64,000 nucleotides of DNA from Parablautia muri (GTDB lineage Bacteria; Bacillota; Clostridia; Lachnospirales; Lachnospiraceae). The notes beneath the pieces were generated by a model. That model had not been told where the DNA came from. It worked only from the letters and a program-made list of their open reading frames with translations, and ran no database searches. The stretch covers positions 79,597-143,596 of the forward strand of contig NZ_QZDT01000008.1 of the NCBI RefSeq assembly GCF_009917485.1, written 5' to 3'. This document shows positions 18,099 through 27,840 of this stretch, one piece after another (position 1 is the first letter of the stretch; every line of letters begins with the position of its first letter). The position numbers and the translations under genes are program-made.

Positions 18099-20141
18099 GT
18101 GACACAAAAGCAAACGGACGCTCATGCCAGCCATGAAGTAAAGCGAAGTCTGAATGGAAGGATTTTGAAAAGCACTACACTTAACATCCTCCTATTGGTG
18201 GTCATATGTTGTGTTATTATGGCCCTCTCCATGCAATCCCTTGCCAACAATATTTTGTTGGATAGTCTTCAGCCAATGGCTCGACAGTCAGCTAAAACAG
18301 TGGAGGCTAACATCCATATGCTGGCGGACCGTATGATGACCATCGCCGATGATCCAAGAATGCGTACGGTAAGCGCCGCAGGAAGTGGAAATGGAGCAGA
18401 TATCTCTTTGCCGGATGCCCCATCAACGGAAGAAAACCGCATGTCAGTACTGGAAGAAGCAGCGGAGATTTATGAGCTTTACACAATCGCCCTATATGAC
18501 CTGGATGGACAGCTGGTGCAGGGAATTGATGGCGCCATGATGAAATTGGACAGTAATTTTTTTGCTCTCTTAAAGGAAACAGACAATCTGACTACCTATT
18601 CCTCCACCATCTATCAGGATAATCTTGGCATAATGATGGGTATGCCGGTGAAAGAAGATGGCGAGACCATCCTGTATGTGGTGGGTGTCTACAAATATGA
18701 CACTATCAATGATGTAATCAGCAGCATCAATTTAGGAAAAACCGGCATGGCCTATATGGTTAACCGGGACGGCATTGTTACCGGCCATCCAAACCAGTCT
18801 CTGGTCCTTAACAAAAATTCATTGGTTCAGCTCAGTGATGGTAATCAGGACGCCGCGGACCGTGTAACCACCGGCGAAACAGGTGCAACGGAATTTTCAA
18901 TTGATGGTAAAAAAATGCTGGTGGCTTTCTCTCCCATCCGTGGTACCCAGTGGTCACTGGTGATCCAAATTCCTAAATCGGATTACGCAAGTTTAATTTA
19001 TGGGGCAATGCTTGTATCAGTTCTGGCGACTTTGGCAATTCTGGTCGTTTCCATTTTACTGGTTCTGCGCCTGTCCCGCTCTATCTCCCATCCCGTTAAG
19101 AGCGTAACAGACCGGATGATAGCTCTTTCCAATGGGGACCTTCACACAGATGTACTTCCCATTCACACTGGAGATGAGCTGGAAGTCATGACGCAGACCC
19201 TGGACGCTACCTTAGAAAGCGTAAATCTGTACATATCGGATATCCAGCAGGTGTTGAACCATGTTGCGGAAGGTGATCTGCGCACCGAACCCCAGGTGGA
19301 TTACAAGGGCGACTTTGAGTTAATTCGTGGCAGCCTGCACACCATTACTGAATCCATGAACGAAACCTTACTTGGATTCCGCGCTGCCGCTGCCCGTCTT
19401 ACGGATATGGCGGCACAGTTGAACGAGCAGTCCACACAGCTGCATCAGGCATCTTTAGAGCAGAACCATTCCACTGAAGAACTGGTCCACGAAGTAACCC
19501 ATGTGAAAGAGCGGCTGGCTGATGTCACCAATAGCAGTGACCAGACCCGTTCCCAGACAGAAGAAATCACCCGATGTATTCAAATTGCCAATACACAGAT
19601 GGCTGACCTTTCCTCCGCTATGGACAACATAAGCGCCAATGCGCAGCAAATTACGAAAATTGCAAAGGACATTGAGGATATTGCATTCCAAACCAATATA
19701 CTAACTCTTAACGCTTCTGTGGAGGCCGCCCGTGCCGGATCTGCCGGAAAAGGCTTTGCAGTTGTGGCTGAGGAAGTAAAGCAGCTGGCTGCCAAGAGCA
19801 CAAAGGCTGCTCAGCGCGCTACGGATATGGTAAACAGCACCAAAGCAATTATCCAAACCGGCGTGGCGCTGACCGCAGACACCGCAGATTCCCTGCGCGC
19901 TATTTCAGAGGTCTCTACGCAAATCAGCGCTATTTCAGACCAACTGTCAGTAGCGATACAGGGCCAGGAGGCGGCTTTATCTGTTATGGAGGAACGAATT
20001 GATACTATTTCAGGTATTGCGGACCGCAACCTGCAAAACGCCGGGGAGACAGAGCAGTCCAGTGGATCTTTGGCGTTAGAAGCCGAGGCGCTGCAATCCC
20101 AGGTACAAAAATTTATATTGAAGGAGAAAAGCGATACATGA
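18099..20141 (+). CDS. Methyl-accepting chemotaxis protein with extracellular cache-like sensor
   Basis: A 680-residue chemoreceptor. Domains: cytoplasmic N-tail, TM1 (about 27-47), extracellular double-cache-like sensor to about 300, TM2 (about 305-330), HAMP ([16 protein letters not shown] onward) with a second HAMP-like stretch, and the signalling hairpin whose tip reads [20 protein letters not shown], followed by [15 protein letters not shown]. It would relay ligand binding to CheA/CheW. I use GTG 18099, 10 nt after AAGGAG; the longer in-frame extension from 18015 lacks a ribosome site. Its stop overlaps the ATG of the FMN-binding lipoprotein. No che genes lie in the window. Confidence 0.9.
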   Translation: MTQKQTDAHASHEVKRSLNGRILKSTTLNILLLVVICCVIMALSMQSLANNILLDSLQPMARQSAKTVEANIHMLADRMMTIADDPRMRTVSAAGSGNGADISLPDAPSTEENRMSVLEEAAEIYELYTIALYDLDGQLVQGIDGAMMKLDSNFFALLKETDNLTTYSSTIYQDNLGIMMGMPVKEDGETILYVVGVYKYDTINDVISSINLGKTGMAYMVNRDGIVTGHPNQSLVLNKNSLVQLSDGNQDAADRVTTGETGATEFSIDGKKMLVAFSPIRGTQWSLVIQIPKSDYASLIYGAMLVSVLATLAILVVSILLVLRLSRSISHPVKSVTDRMIALSNGDLHTDVLPIHTGDELEVMTQTLDATLESVNLYISDIQQVLNHVAEGDLRTEPQVDYKGDFELIRGSLHTITESMNETLLGFRAAAARLTDMAAQLNEQSTQLHQASLEQNHSTEELVHEVTHVKERLADVTNSSDQTRSQTEEITRCIQIANTQMADLSSAMDNISANAQQITKIAKDIEDIAFQTNILTLNASVEAARAGSAGKGFAVVAEEVKQLAAKSTKAAQRATDMVNSTKAIIQTGVALTADTADSLRAISEVSTQISAISDQLSVAIQGQEAALSVMEERIDTISGIADRNLQNAGETEQSSGSLALEAEALQSQVQKFILKEKSDT

Positions 20142-20584
20142 AACGAATGATTACCACGCTTCTAAGCCTGTTATTAGCCACTTTACTGCTGACAGCCTGC
20201 AGTGGCCAGGCAGAGCTTCAGGACGGCTATTACACCGCTCAGGCGTCCGAATTTAATTTTGGCTGGAAGGAATATATCACCATTTTGGTGAAAGGCGGAA
20301 CCATTGTCTCCGTAGAGTACAATGCAGAAAATCCCAGCGGCTTCATCAAAAGCTGGGATAACGCCTATATGCAGACAATGCTTCACAGCAACGGCACCTA
20401 CCCTAATGAGTACACCCGCGATTATGCCAGCCAGCTTTTGGAGGCGCAAAGTGAAACCGGTATCGATGCAATCAGCGGAGCAAGTTCTTCCCATGGGTCA
20501 TTTCAACTGCTGGCTCACGCTGTGTTAGAACAGGCCCGGCGAGGGGATTCCAGCATAGTGCTGGTGGATACCAACACCCATTAA
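20138..20584 (+). CDS. FMN-binding-domain lipoprotein, coupled to the chemoreceptor
   Basis: A 148-residue lipoprotein: signal peptide with lipobox LLTAC (Cys21), then one FMN-binding domain (PF04205-like). [17 protein letters not shown] and [13 protein letters not shown] match the domain start. SGASSS at 113-118 fits the S-G-A-x-x-S/T motif to which ApbE-type transferases attach FMN, probably at Ser118. The protein would be an extracytoplasmic, covalently flavinylated redox carrier. Its ATG overlaps the chemoreceptor stop (ATGA), so the two products are made together. Flavinylation is predicted, and no apbE gene is in the window. Confidence 0.8.
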   Translation: MKRMITTLLSLLLATLLLTACSGQAELQDGYYTAQASEFNFGWKEYITILVKGGTIVSVEYNAENPSGFIKSWDNAYMQTMLHSNGTYPNEYTRDYASQLLEAQSETGIDAISGASSSHGSFQLLAHAVLEQARRGDSSIVLVDTNTH

Positions 20585-20616
20585 GCCCGGATAAAACTTT
20601 TTAAAACGCTTTTGAA

Positions 20617-20652
20617 AAGGCGGATTTAAGTAAGTTCACTTAAATCCGCCTT
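20617..20652. terminator. Bidirectional terminator between the FMN lipoprotein gene and oppA
   Basis: Perfect 15-bp stem starting AAGGCGGATTTAAGT with a 6-base loop. It sits between convergent genes, and the minus-strand side is followed by a T-rich tract. Confidence 0.85.
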
Positions 20653-20719
20653 ATCATTTCATTCAGGACATCCAATAATGGCATCCCTTATCTTCTATAA
20701 ATCTACTGCCTACACTCAA

Positions 20720-22558
20720 TTATTCTGCAACTTCCGCTTCCGCATTATCTGCCTCTGCGTTATCAGCATTATCTGCCTCTGCGTTATCAGCATTATCTGC
20801 CTCTGCGTTATCAGCATTATCCGCACCGGCACCATCTGCGATATCTGCATACATGAAGTACCAATAACCGTAAGGTGAATGCCAGGAGCCTGTAATCTTG
20901 TCACTCTGTAACCAGAAGTCATTGTAGTAAGCTACAGGAATACATCCGGTTTCTTCCATAAGGATATCTTCTGCTGTGTGCAGCGCTTCGGAACGCTCTT
21001 TCGCATCAAGTGTGGTTCTGGATGTCTCCATAGCCGCATCATAATCTGCATTATTGAAGTTACCGTCATTGTTTCCGTTGGTGGAATATAACAGGTCTAA
21101 CATGTTGGAAGGATCGCTGTAATCGCCAACCCAGCCATTACGAGCAGAATCATAATCACCGTTACGGCGCATAGGTGTGAAGCTTGCCCACTCTACGATA
21201 TCTACCGTAAGGTCAATACCAAGTTCTCCCCAAGCCTGCTGTAAGTACTCAGCTACAACTCTGTGATAGCCTGCATCGTTTGTTGAATAGGAAATGGAAG
21301 GGAATCCTTCGCCATCCGGATAACCTGCATCAGCAAGAAGCTGTTTTGCTTCCTCTAAGTTAGCTTCATAATTTGTAACATCAATGTAAGGCTGACCGCC
21401 GTTTGCATTATCTATGAACTGGCTGCCATCTGTGTCAATCCAGCCGGGGCCCATGAAGTTGCTTGCTGCTGAGTATGTACCCTGCATCAAGGTACCTGCC
21501 ACATATTCACGGTCAATTGCAAGGCTTAATGCCTTACGTACCTTCGGATCATTAAAAGGCTCTCTTTCTGTGTTAACACTTAAGTAATAAGTTCCGATAA
21601 TCGGATCAACGTAAAAATCAGCATTACCGCTTAAGGAAGGAATTTCTTCCGTAGGTACATCCTTGATGAAAAGAACTTCACCGGTCTGGTAAGCGCTGTA
21701 AGAAGCATTGGCATCCTCAATCAGGTTCCACTTGATGCCGTCAAGCTTGATAGCATCCGCATTCCAGTAGTTAGGATTCTTGCTCATAAGGATATAGGAA
21801 CCAGGTACCCACTCTGATACATAGAAAGGACCATTGGAAATATATGTTTCAGCTGAAGTTGCCCATGCATCACCGTTTGCTTCGATTGTTGCCTGCTGTA
21901 CAGGGCTTAAAGTAGCAAATGCTGCAAGGCTGCCGAAATAGGAGCAGGGAGCGCTTAAAGTAACAACCAGTGTCTGGTCATCTTCCGCCACTACCTGAAG
22001 GGCATCTAAATCGCCTTCAATTGCCTGATCATAACCCACAACCATAGCTAATACTGTTTCAGCATAAGGAGCTGCTACCATAGGATCGCATACTCTCTTC
22101 CAGCTGTATACGAAATCATTTGCCGTAAGGTCAGTTCCGTCAGACCACTTTAATCCTTCTCTCAAATGGAAAGTCCATGTAAGACCATCCTCGCTTGTCT
22201 CCCAGCTTTCTGCCTGTCCGGGAGCCAGCTTGCCATCCTCATCTACTGTCAAAAGACACTCAAAGGAATGAAGCAGCATATTGCCGCCGTCTACCGCGCT
22301 GTTAAGCGCCGGATCAATTGTCTCAGGGTCAGGTCCTACCTGTACGGAAAGAATCTTCTCTCCGCTTGCCGCAGCAGGAGCTTCTGCGCTCTCACCACTA
22401 TCGTCTGTGCTGCCAGTTGCATCTGCGCCGTCATCCGTGCTCTGCTCCGCATCTGTGCTGCCGGCTCCATCGCTGCTTCCGGAATTACCGCCGCCACAGG
22501 CTGTCAGTCCGAAAACCATAGTAACTGCCAACATAAGGGCGATTACTCTTTTCTTCAT
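20720..22558 (-). CDS. oppA: Oligopeptide ABC transporter substrate-binding lipoprotein
   Basis: A 612-residue family 5 solute-binding protein. Lipobox GLTAC lies near residue 22, followed by a Ser/Asp/Gly-rich linker to about 65. Typical motifs are DPETIDPALNS, FHLREGLKWSDGT, ANDFVYSWKRV and RKALSLAIDREYV. It would deliver peptides to the OppBCDF importer at the outer face of the membrane. The C-terminus is unusual: after the folded domain it ends in an acidic Ala/Asp/Asn/Glu tail encoded by a 24-bp tandem repeat. I start at 22558, 8 nt after GAGGAGG. It is the last gene of the operon, 160 bp after oppF. Confidence 0.93.
   Translation of the reverse strand: MKKRVIALMLAVTMVFGLTACGGGNSGSSDGAGSTDAEQSTDDGADATGSTDDSGESAEAPAAASGEKILSVQVGPDPETIDPALNSAVDGGNMLLHSFECLLTVDEDGKLAPGQAESWETSEDGLTWTFHLREGLKWSDGTDLTANDFVYSWKRVCDPMVAAPYAETVLAMVVGYDQAIEGDLDALQVVAEDDQTLVVTLSAPCSYFGSLAAFATLSPVQQATIEANGDAWATSAETYISNGPFYVSEWVPGSYILMSKNPNYWNADAIKLDGIKWNLIEDANASYSAYQTGEVLFIKDVPTEEIPSLSGNADFYVDPIIGTYYLSVNTEREPFNDPKVRKALSLAIDREYVAGTLMQGTYSAASNFMGPGWIDTDGSQFIDNANGGQPYIDVTNYEANLEEAKQLLADAGYPDGEGFPSISYSTNDAGYHRVVAEYLQQAWGELGIDLTVDIVEWASFTPMRRNGDYDSARNGWVGDYSDPSNMLDLLYSTNGNNDGNFNNADYDAAMETSRTTLDAKERSEALHTAEDILMEETGCIPVAYYNDFWLQSDKITGSWHSPYGYWYFMYADIADGAGADNADNAEADNADNAEADNADNAEADNAEAEVAE
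20742..20825 (-). repeat. 24-bp in-frame tandem repeat encoding the OppA C-terminal tail
   Basis: Three perfect 24-bp copies (20742-20765, 20766-20789, 20790-20813) and a degenerate half copy. On the minus strand each gives eight residues of the pattern DNADNAEA. Confidence 0.9.
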
Positions 22559-22718
22559 AATTTTTCCTCCTCTTTTCATTTTTTATTTAACAAATATAGA
22601 CCTTTTAACGTCTATATTGGTTTACCACATTTTATTCACCTTGTCAATATGAATCATTATCCAAACGGAAAACCGGATATCGTTCAACTTTCGGCTTCCC
22701 CCGTTACGAAACCGGATA
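22559..22718 (-). promoter_or_regulatory. oppF-oppA intergenic leader with hairpin and direct repeats
   Basis: It contains an 8-bp inverted repeat ATATAGAC/GTCTATAT (22594-22617) before the oppA ribosome site, and two direct repeats AACCGGATATC about 45 bp apart near the oppF stop. It could hold a processing site or a separate oppA promoter that raises binding-protein expression above the rest of the operon. Confidence 0.4.
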
Positions 22719-23708
22719 TCAGTTCACTCTGTCAATGTGATGACAGGCCACGTAATGGTTATTTTCCGCCTCCCGCCACTTAGGGATCTCCTGCGCGCAC
22801 TGCTCATCCGCATAAGGGCATCTGGTGCGGAACCGGCACCCTGAAGGGGGATTTAAGGGGCTGGGCACATCTCCCTCAAGCACAATACGCTTGCTTGCCT
22901 TAGCCGCCTTAGGATCCGCAATGGGGATAGCGGATATAAGACTCTTTGTATATGGATGCAGGGGCTGGGTAATCAGCTCATAGCTGTCCGCCAGCTCCAC
23001 CATCCTGCCCAAATACATAACGCCAATCCTGTTGGAAATATGCTTCACGGCGGAAAGGTCATGGGCAATAAACAGGTAAGTAAGCCCCATCTCCGCCTGT
23101 AAATCCTCAAACATGTTGATGACCTGGGCCTGAATGGAAACATCCAGGGCGGAAATCGGTTCATCACAGACAATAAATTCCGGCTTCACTGCAAGCGCTC
23201 TTGCAATTCCCACTCTCTGGCGCTGTCCGCCGGAAAACTCGTGGGGATACCGGTTTGCATGCTCCGAATTAAGCCCCACCCGCTGCAGCATCTCTATAAT
23301 CAATTCATATCTTTCCTGCTTATTTGCCGCCATTTTATGGACATCAATGGCCTCCCCCACAATATCGCCCACCGTCATGCGCGGATCGAGACTGGCATAA
23401 GGGTCCTGGAATACAATCTGCATTCTTTTGCGGTAGGGCAGCATATGGGTGTAAATCTTCTTTTCCACGTCAAAGATTACATCCCCGTCAAAAACAAATC
23501 TTCCTCCTGTGGGCTCATAAAGCCGGAGCAAGGTACGTCCTGTGGTGGTTTTTCCGCAGCCGGATTCACCTACAAGTCCTAATGTTTCGCCTTTTTCAAT
23601 GGTAAAGGAGACATCATCTACGGCCTGGATATATTTTTTATTTTTGCCGTAGCCGCCCCCTGGAAAATACTGTTGTAAATGCTCAACCTGAACTAATGTT
23701 TCACTCAT
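22719..23708 (-). CDS. oppF: Oligopeptide ABC transporter ATP-binding protein OppF
   Basis: A 329-residue ABC ATPase with Walker [10 protein letters not shown] (about residues 48-56), Q-loop in [15 protein letters not shown], signature SGGQRQR and Walker [13 protein letters not shown]. The C-terminal oligopeptide-transporter extension has the Cys pattern [14 protein letters not shown], which in OppF/DppF proteins can hold an Fe-S cluster. It energises peptide import with OppD. Its ATG overlaps the end of oppD. Confidence 0.95.
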   Translation of the reverse strand: MSETLVQVEHLQQYFPGGGYGKNKKYIQAVDDVSFTIEKGETLGLVGESGCGKTTTGRTLLRLYEPTGGRFVFDGDVIFDVEKKIYTHMLPYRKRMQIVFQDPYASLDPRMTVGDIVGEAIDVHKMAANKQERYELIIEMLQRVGLNSEHANRYPHEFSGGQRQRVGIARALAVKPEFIVCDEPISALDVSIQAQVINMFEDLQAEMGLTYLFIAHDLSAVKHISNRIGVMYLGRMVELADSYELITQPLHPYTKSLISAIPIADPKAAKASKRIVLEGDVPSPLNPPSGCRFRTRCPYADEQCAQEIPKWREAENNHYVACHHIDRVN

Positions 23709-24702
23709 TTGCGGCTCCTTTCTCCATTTCTTCCTTCTGATTCAGCCAGCACTGGGTATAATGGACTTCCCCAAAATTGGTAACAGGAGGCATTTCCCTT
23801 AAGCATATCTTCATACATGCTTCACATCTGGGCGCAAAAGGACATCCCTTGGGCGGATTTAAAAGGTCAACCGGCGTTCCCTCAATGGGAATCAGCCTTT
23901 CATGTTCCTTGGTATCAATTCTGGGTATGGAACGAATCAATCCTCTGGTGTATTGATGCCTGGGATTATAAAAAATGTCATCGGCCGTGCCGTACTCTAT
24001 GACTTTTCCGGCATACATAACCGCAATCCTCTCGCACATGCTTGCCACCACCCCAAGGTCGTGGGTAATCATGATAATCGCCATGCCAAGCTTTTCCTTA
24101 AGTTCCATCATCAACTCTAGAATCTGCGCCTGGATAGTAACATCAAGGGCAGTTGTCGGTTCGTCCGCAATCAAAAGCTTAGGCTCACAGGCAAGCGCGA
24201 TGGCAATCATAACACGCTGCCGCATACCCCCTGAAAGTTCATGTGGATACTGTTTTAACCTTTTTAAAGGCTCATTGATACCTACCAGCTCAAGGAGCTC
24301 CTTAGCTCTTTCCTTTGCCTGGGCCTTATTTTTATCCGTATGAAGCAGAATTGCCTCCATAATTTGGTTTCCAATTGTGTAAACCGGATTCAGGCTGGTC
24401 ATAGGGTCCTGGAAAATAATAGAAATTTCATTTCCTCTTATTTTACGCATTTCCTTATCGCTCATCTGGTCGATCTGATGTCCGTTAAACATAAGGCTGC
24501 CGCCAATCAGCTTGCCCGGATGAGCCGTAAGTCCCATAAGACTATAGGCTGTTACGGATTTGCCGGAGCCGCTCTCGCCTACGATTCCCAGCACTTCCCC
24601 CTCTTTCAAATGAATGGAGACGTCATTTAGCGCCTTTACCTCCCCTACGGGAGTGAAAAAAGAAAGCCGCTCATTTTTTATATCAACAAGATATTCTGAC
24701 AT
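23701..24702 (-). CDS. oppD: Oligopeptide ABC transporter ATP-binding protein OppD
   Basis: A 333-residue ABC ATPase: Walker A GESGSGKSV, Q-loop IIFQDPMTSLNPVYTIG, signature LSGGMRQR, Walker B LLIADEPTTALD, and a C-terminal extension with GCPFAPRCEACMKIC. I start at MSEYLVDIK (24702) with AGGA just upstream; a longer frame begins at 24738. The start region contains a palindrome GGTGAAC/GTTCACC at 24723-24739. It overlaps oppF by 8 bp. Confidence 0.94.
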   Translation of the reverse strand: MSEYLVDIKNERLSFFTPVGEVKALNDVSIHLKEGEVLGIVGESGSGKSVTAYSLMGLTAHPGKLIGGSLMFNGHQIDQMSDKEMRKIRGNEISIIFQDPMTSLNPVYTIGNQIMEAILLHTDKNKAQAKERAKELLELVGINEPLKRLKQYPHELSGGMRQRVMIAIALACEPKLLIADEPTTALDVTIQAQILELMMELKEKLGMAIIMITHDLGVVASMCERIAVMYAGKVIEYGTADDIFYNPRHQYTRGLIRSIPRIDTKEHERLIPIEGTPVDLLNPPKGCPFAPRCEACMKICLREMPPVTNFGEVHYTQCWLNQKEEMEKGAANE

Positions 24703-24802
24703 AAATTTCCTCATTTCCGCAGGGTGAACCTTGTTCACCTTTGCTTTATTTGCACATTTCAGGTTTACAGACCCACTGCATCCACAAACCTGTAAGTAGA
24801 AT

Positions 24803-25849
24803 CTAATTTTTTAATTTAGGGTCAAAAGCATCCCGAAGCCCATCACCTAACAGGTTAAAGCTTAATATGATCAAGCTAATCAAAAGTGCCGGAATAAACA
24901 GAAGATAGGGATATGTATTCATTCCGTTGATTGCATCGCTCGCAAGACTTCCAAGGGAGGGAAGGGGAACCGCAACGCCCATACCCAGGAAACTTAAGAA
25001 ACTTTCCGTAAAAATGGAGGAAGGAATCTGTAATGTAGTGGTAACAATCAATGTTCCGATACAGTTTGTAAGCAAATGTCTTTTGATGATCTTTGCATTG
25101 CCCACTCCAAGAGCCCTTGCCGCCGTAACATATTCGCTTTCCTTTAACATAAGCACCTGGCTTCTGACCATTCTCGCCATACCTACCCAGTACAAAAGAG
25201 CAAACACTACGAAAATACTAATCAGATTCTCCCCTACTATGCCAACCCAGCCAAACCCGGGCACCGTTTTAAGATTCCCAAGAGGGGCCTTAAGCGCAAA
25301 GGATAAAAGAACGATCAGCAAAATATCAGGCACCGTGTAAATAATATCTACAATACGCATCATAATAAGGTCCACCCATCCGCCAAAAAACGCCGCAATG
25401 GAACCATAGGCCGAACCGATGATCAAAATAATGCCGGTTGCAATCAAACCTACCAGAAGGGAAATACGGCTCCCCATCATAACACGAATCGCGTAATCCC
25501 GTCCCATCTTATCCGTCCCAAAAATATGAGGAAAAACCTTTTCTCCCGCATCAATTCTGGCCTGTTCTTCTTCCGAGTACTGCATGGGCCTTAAGTTATT
25601 TGCACCTTTCATCTGCTCCTTATAGCTATAAGGGTAAAAGGCAGGTACGATAAAGGAAAAAATCATGACCAAAATAATCACCGCAATACTTACCATGGCC
25701 ACCTTGTTCTTTACAAGACGGCGCATACCGTCCTTCCAGAAACTTACGCTTTCCCGCATGATAACCTGGCTCTGCTTTTCTTCTTCCGTTGCAGGCAGGA
25801 AATCCTCAGGGTTAAGTTTTAATTGAAAGCTGATTGGATTCTGTTTCAT
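24803..25849 (-). CDS. oppC: Oligopeptide ABC transporter permease OppC
   Basis: A 348-residue permease with a cytoplasmic N-terminal domain (residues 1-50), TM1 at about 50-72, an extracytoplasmic segment containing HIFGTDKMGRDYAIRVMMG (the OppC hallmark) and five further TM helices. The EAA loop reads YVTAARALGVGNAKIIKRHL. It pairs with OppB. It lies 16 bp downstream of oppB; about 100 bp with a 7-bp stem (CAGGTTT/AAACCTG) separate it from oppD. Confidence 0.94.
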   Translation of the reverse strand: MKQNPISFQLKLNPEDFLPATEEEKQSQVIMRESVSFWKDGMRRLVKNKVAMVSIAVIILVMIFSFIVPAFYPYSYKEQMKGANNLRPMQYSEEEQARIDAGEKVFPHIFGTDKMGRDYAIRVMMGSRISLLVGLIATGIILIIGSAYGSIAAFFGGWVDLIMMRIVDIIYTVPDILLIVLLSFALKAPLGNLKTVPGFGWVGIVGENLISIFVVFALLYWVGMARMVRSQVLMLKESEYVTAARALGVGNAKIIKRHLLTNCIGTLIVTTTLQIPSSIFTESFLSFLGMGVAVPLPSLGSLASDAINGMNTYPYLLFIPALLISLIILSFNLLGDGLRDAFDPKLKN

Positions 25850-25865
25850 ATTCGCCTTAAACTCC

Positions 25866-26783
25866 TTACTTTAATTTAATTCTGGGATCTACAAACTTAT
25901 AAACAATATCAACCACCACATTCATAATAACGATTAAGGTTGCAAGGAAAATCGTAGTCCCCATAATCAGGGTATAATCACGTCCATTGATAGCGGTGAT
26001 AAATTCTCCCCCAAGCCCCGGAATGGTAAAAATCTTCTCTACCACAAAACTACCTGTCACCGTGTAGGCCAGCATTGGTCCCACATATGTGATAACCGGC
26101 AAAATAGCGTTTCTGAGAGCATGTTTAAATAAAATGAAAAATCCCGCTACGCCTTTTGCCTTGGCCGTACGCATATAATCCTGTCCCAAAACGTCTAACA
26201 TGGAGGAACGCATCAATCTCATAATATAAGCCGTAGGATAAAAGGATAATGCCATGACAGGCATAACAAAATGTTTCCAGGAAGACAGCCCCACCGTAGG
26301 GAGCAGCATTAATTTAACACCAAAGAAATAAAGAAGCAGTGTGCATATAACGAAACTTGGAACTGCAATACCACAGGTAGCTACTACACTGATCAAACTG
26401 TCAAGAAATTTTCCTCTTTTAAGCGCCGCAATACATCCTAACGGGATTCCAAGAAGCAGGGCCACACACACTGTAAGGCCTCCCACTCTGGCCGATACGG
26501 GGAATTTCATCTTGATAATGTCCATTACCGTACGTCCACGCTGTTTTAAACTGTCCCCAAAGTCCCCATGCAGCGCATCCCCTATGTAAGTTAAGTACCG
26601 CTGGAACAAAGGTTTATCCAGTCCATACTTGGCCTCCAAAGCTGCCGTTGCCTGAGGGCTGATCGCCTTTTCCGAAAGGAACGGCCCGCCCGGAACCATA
26701 TTCATCAGAAAAAACGTAATGGTCGCAACCGCCCAAATTGTGACAATTGCAAGACCGACTCTTTTTGCAATATACTTTGCCAT
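25866..26783 (-). CDS. oppB: Oligopeptide ABC transporter permease OppB
   Basis: A 305-residue permease with six TM segments. N-terminal MAKYIAKRVGLAIVTIWAVA and the extracytoplasmic PGGPF and LDKPLFQRYLTYIGD are typical, and the EAA loop reads DYMRTAKAKGV. It is the first gene of the opp operon, in the order oppB-C-D-F-A. Confidence 0.94.
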   Translation of the reverse strand: MAKYIAKRVGLAIVTIWAVATITFFLMNMVPGGPFLSEKAISPQATAALEAKYGLDKPLFQRYLTYIGDALHGDFGDSLKQRGRTVMDIIKMKFPVSARVGGLTVCVALLLGIPLGCIAALKRGKFLDSLISVVATCGIAVPSFVICTLLLYFFGVKLMLLPTVGLSSWKHFVMPVMALSFYPTAYIMRLMRSSMLDVLGQDYMRTAKAKGVAGFFILFKHALRNAILPVITYVGPMLAYTVTGSFVVEKIFTIPGLGGEFITAINGRDYTLIMGTTIFLATLIVIMNVVVDIVYKFVDPRIKLK

Positions 26784-26881
26784 ACTTACACCCCTTAAAT
26801 CAATATTAAAAAGAAAGAACCATAGTGTTTCATTCCGTCAAACTCCATCGTCCCTTCCCTTCATAGCTCTAATACTTTACC

Positions 26882-26911
26882 ACTTTAACAAAAAACTACC
26901 TTATTTGTCAA
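26882..26911 (-). promoter_or_regulatory. Putative promoter of the opp operon
   Basis: Consensus TTGACA, then TTAAAG at 17 bp on the minus strand; the -10 box is weak. An inverted repeat GTTAC/GTAAC lies about 40 bp further upstream. The rest of 26784-27075 is AT-rich with no gene seen. Confidence 0.45.
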
Positions 26912-27075
26912 TTCTATATTAAAATTTTTCTGCAAAATTTGTTACCATTTTGTAACATTTTTATTCTTTTTGCAATAAATTTCATATTTTCATCTAAAAT
27001 TATTCTTTAATTCGTACCATCTATGGTATTTATCAACTTTCTGTCAAATGCCGTTGCTCCGTCAGTCAGCTTATT

Positions 27076-27113
27076 GCAAAAAAATGGCGGAGCATCTATC
27101 ACAACACTCCGCC
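27076..27113 (-). terminator. Terminator of the GNAT gene
   Basis: Stem GGCGGAG/CTCCGCC with a 14-base loop, followed on the minus strand by a run of eight T. Confidence 0.8.
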
Positions 27114-27149
27114 TGATATCTAATCATTTTGAACTTCATACGCCCGCCA

Positions 27150-27710
27150 TCAGGGCAGCTTATTACAAGCCAAAACCATTAAAATCCCTTCCACATAATT
27201 TCCATCTTTTAACCTGAAAAAATTGGGCCGTCTGCCATAAGTCACAAAGCCTAAGGATTCATAAAGACCTATAGCGGAAACATTGTCCGCCACCACTTCC
27301 AGTTCAATCTGAACATATCCCGCCTCCTTTGCGAAGCTTAACAGCTCCGTCATAAGGCTGCGGCCAATCCCCTGCCCCCATACATCCTTTAAAAGGGCAA
27401 TGCCAATGGAAGCCCTGTGCCGTATTTTTTGTTTCTCGCCCACACTGCTAAGGCTGGCGCCTCCCACCAGTTTATCGTCATCATATACGGAAATCATCAT
27501 ACTTCTCTCATCTTCCAAAAAATGCTTTATAAAATCCGCTTCTTCTTCTATACTCATATCCATTTCTTCCGGATAACTAAGTCCACGCTCCGTCTCCTGC
27601 GCGGTTTTCTTTAAATATGCGAGCATAATCCCGGCATCTTCTTCCCGGGGACTTCGCAGCAGATATTGATTTCCATTCTTTGATTGAAATGCTTTTTCCT
27701 GAAACTCCAT
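27150..27710 (-). CDS. GNAT-family N-acetyltransferase
   Basis: A 186-residue acetyltransferase. Motif A (acetyl-CoA pyrophosphate loop) is VWGQGIGRSLM (about residues 120-130); motif B is ALGLYESLGF-like, here AIGLYESLGFVTYGRRPNFF. The N-terminal YLLRSPREEDAGIMLAYL is typical of RimL/YhhY-like proteins. The acceptor substrate is unknown. A terminator follows, and the gene appears monocistronic. Confidence 0.85.
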   Translation of the reverse strand: MEFQEKAFQSKNGNQYLLRSPREEDAGIMLAYLKKTAQETERGLSYPEEMDMSIEEEADFIKHFLEDERSMMISVYDDDKLVGGASLSSVGEKQKIRHRASIGIALLKDVWGQGIGRSLMTELLSFAKEAGYVQIELEVVADNVSAIGLYESLGFVTYGRRPNFFRLKDGNYVEGILMVLACNKLP

Positions 27711-27840
27711 TTACCGCCCTGCCTTTCTTTTTTACTCCGGTTTCCAAATTGCTCCGGCTCTCCTGCACTTTTTCCCTGCCTGTTTATAAGCTTTCCACCA
27801 ATTTTTAAGGTGCACAAATGTTGACAAAATGTCTGCTTTT

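Noticed and set aside
26820..27020. Short open frame near the opp promoter (plus strand 26719-26922)
   Set aside because: Antisense to the oppB start and AT-rich promoter DNA; no ribosome site.
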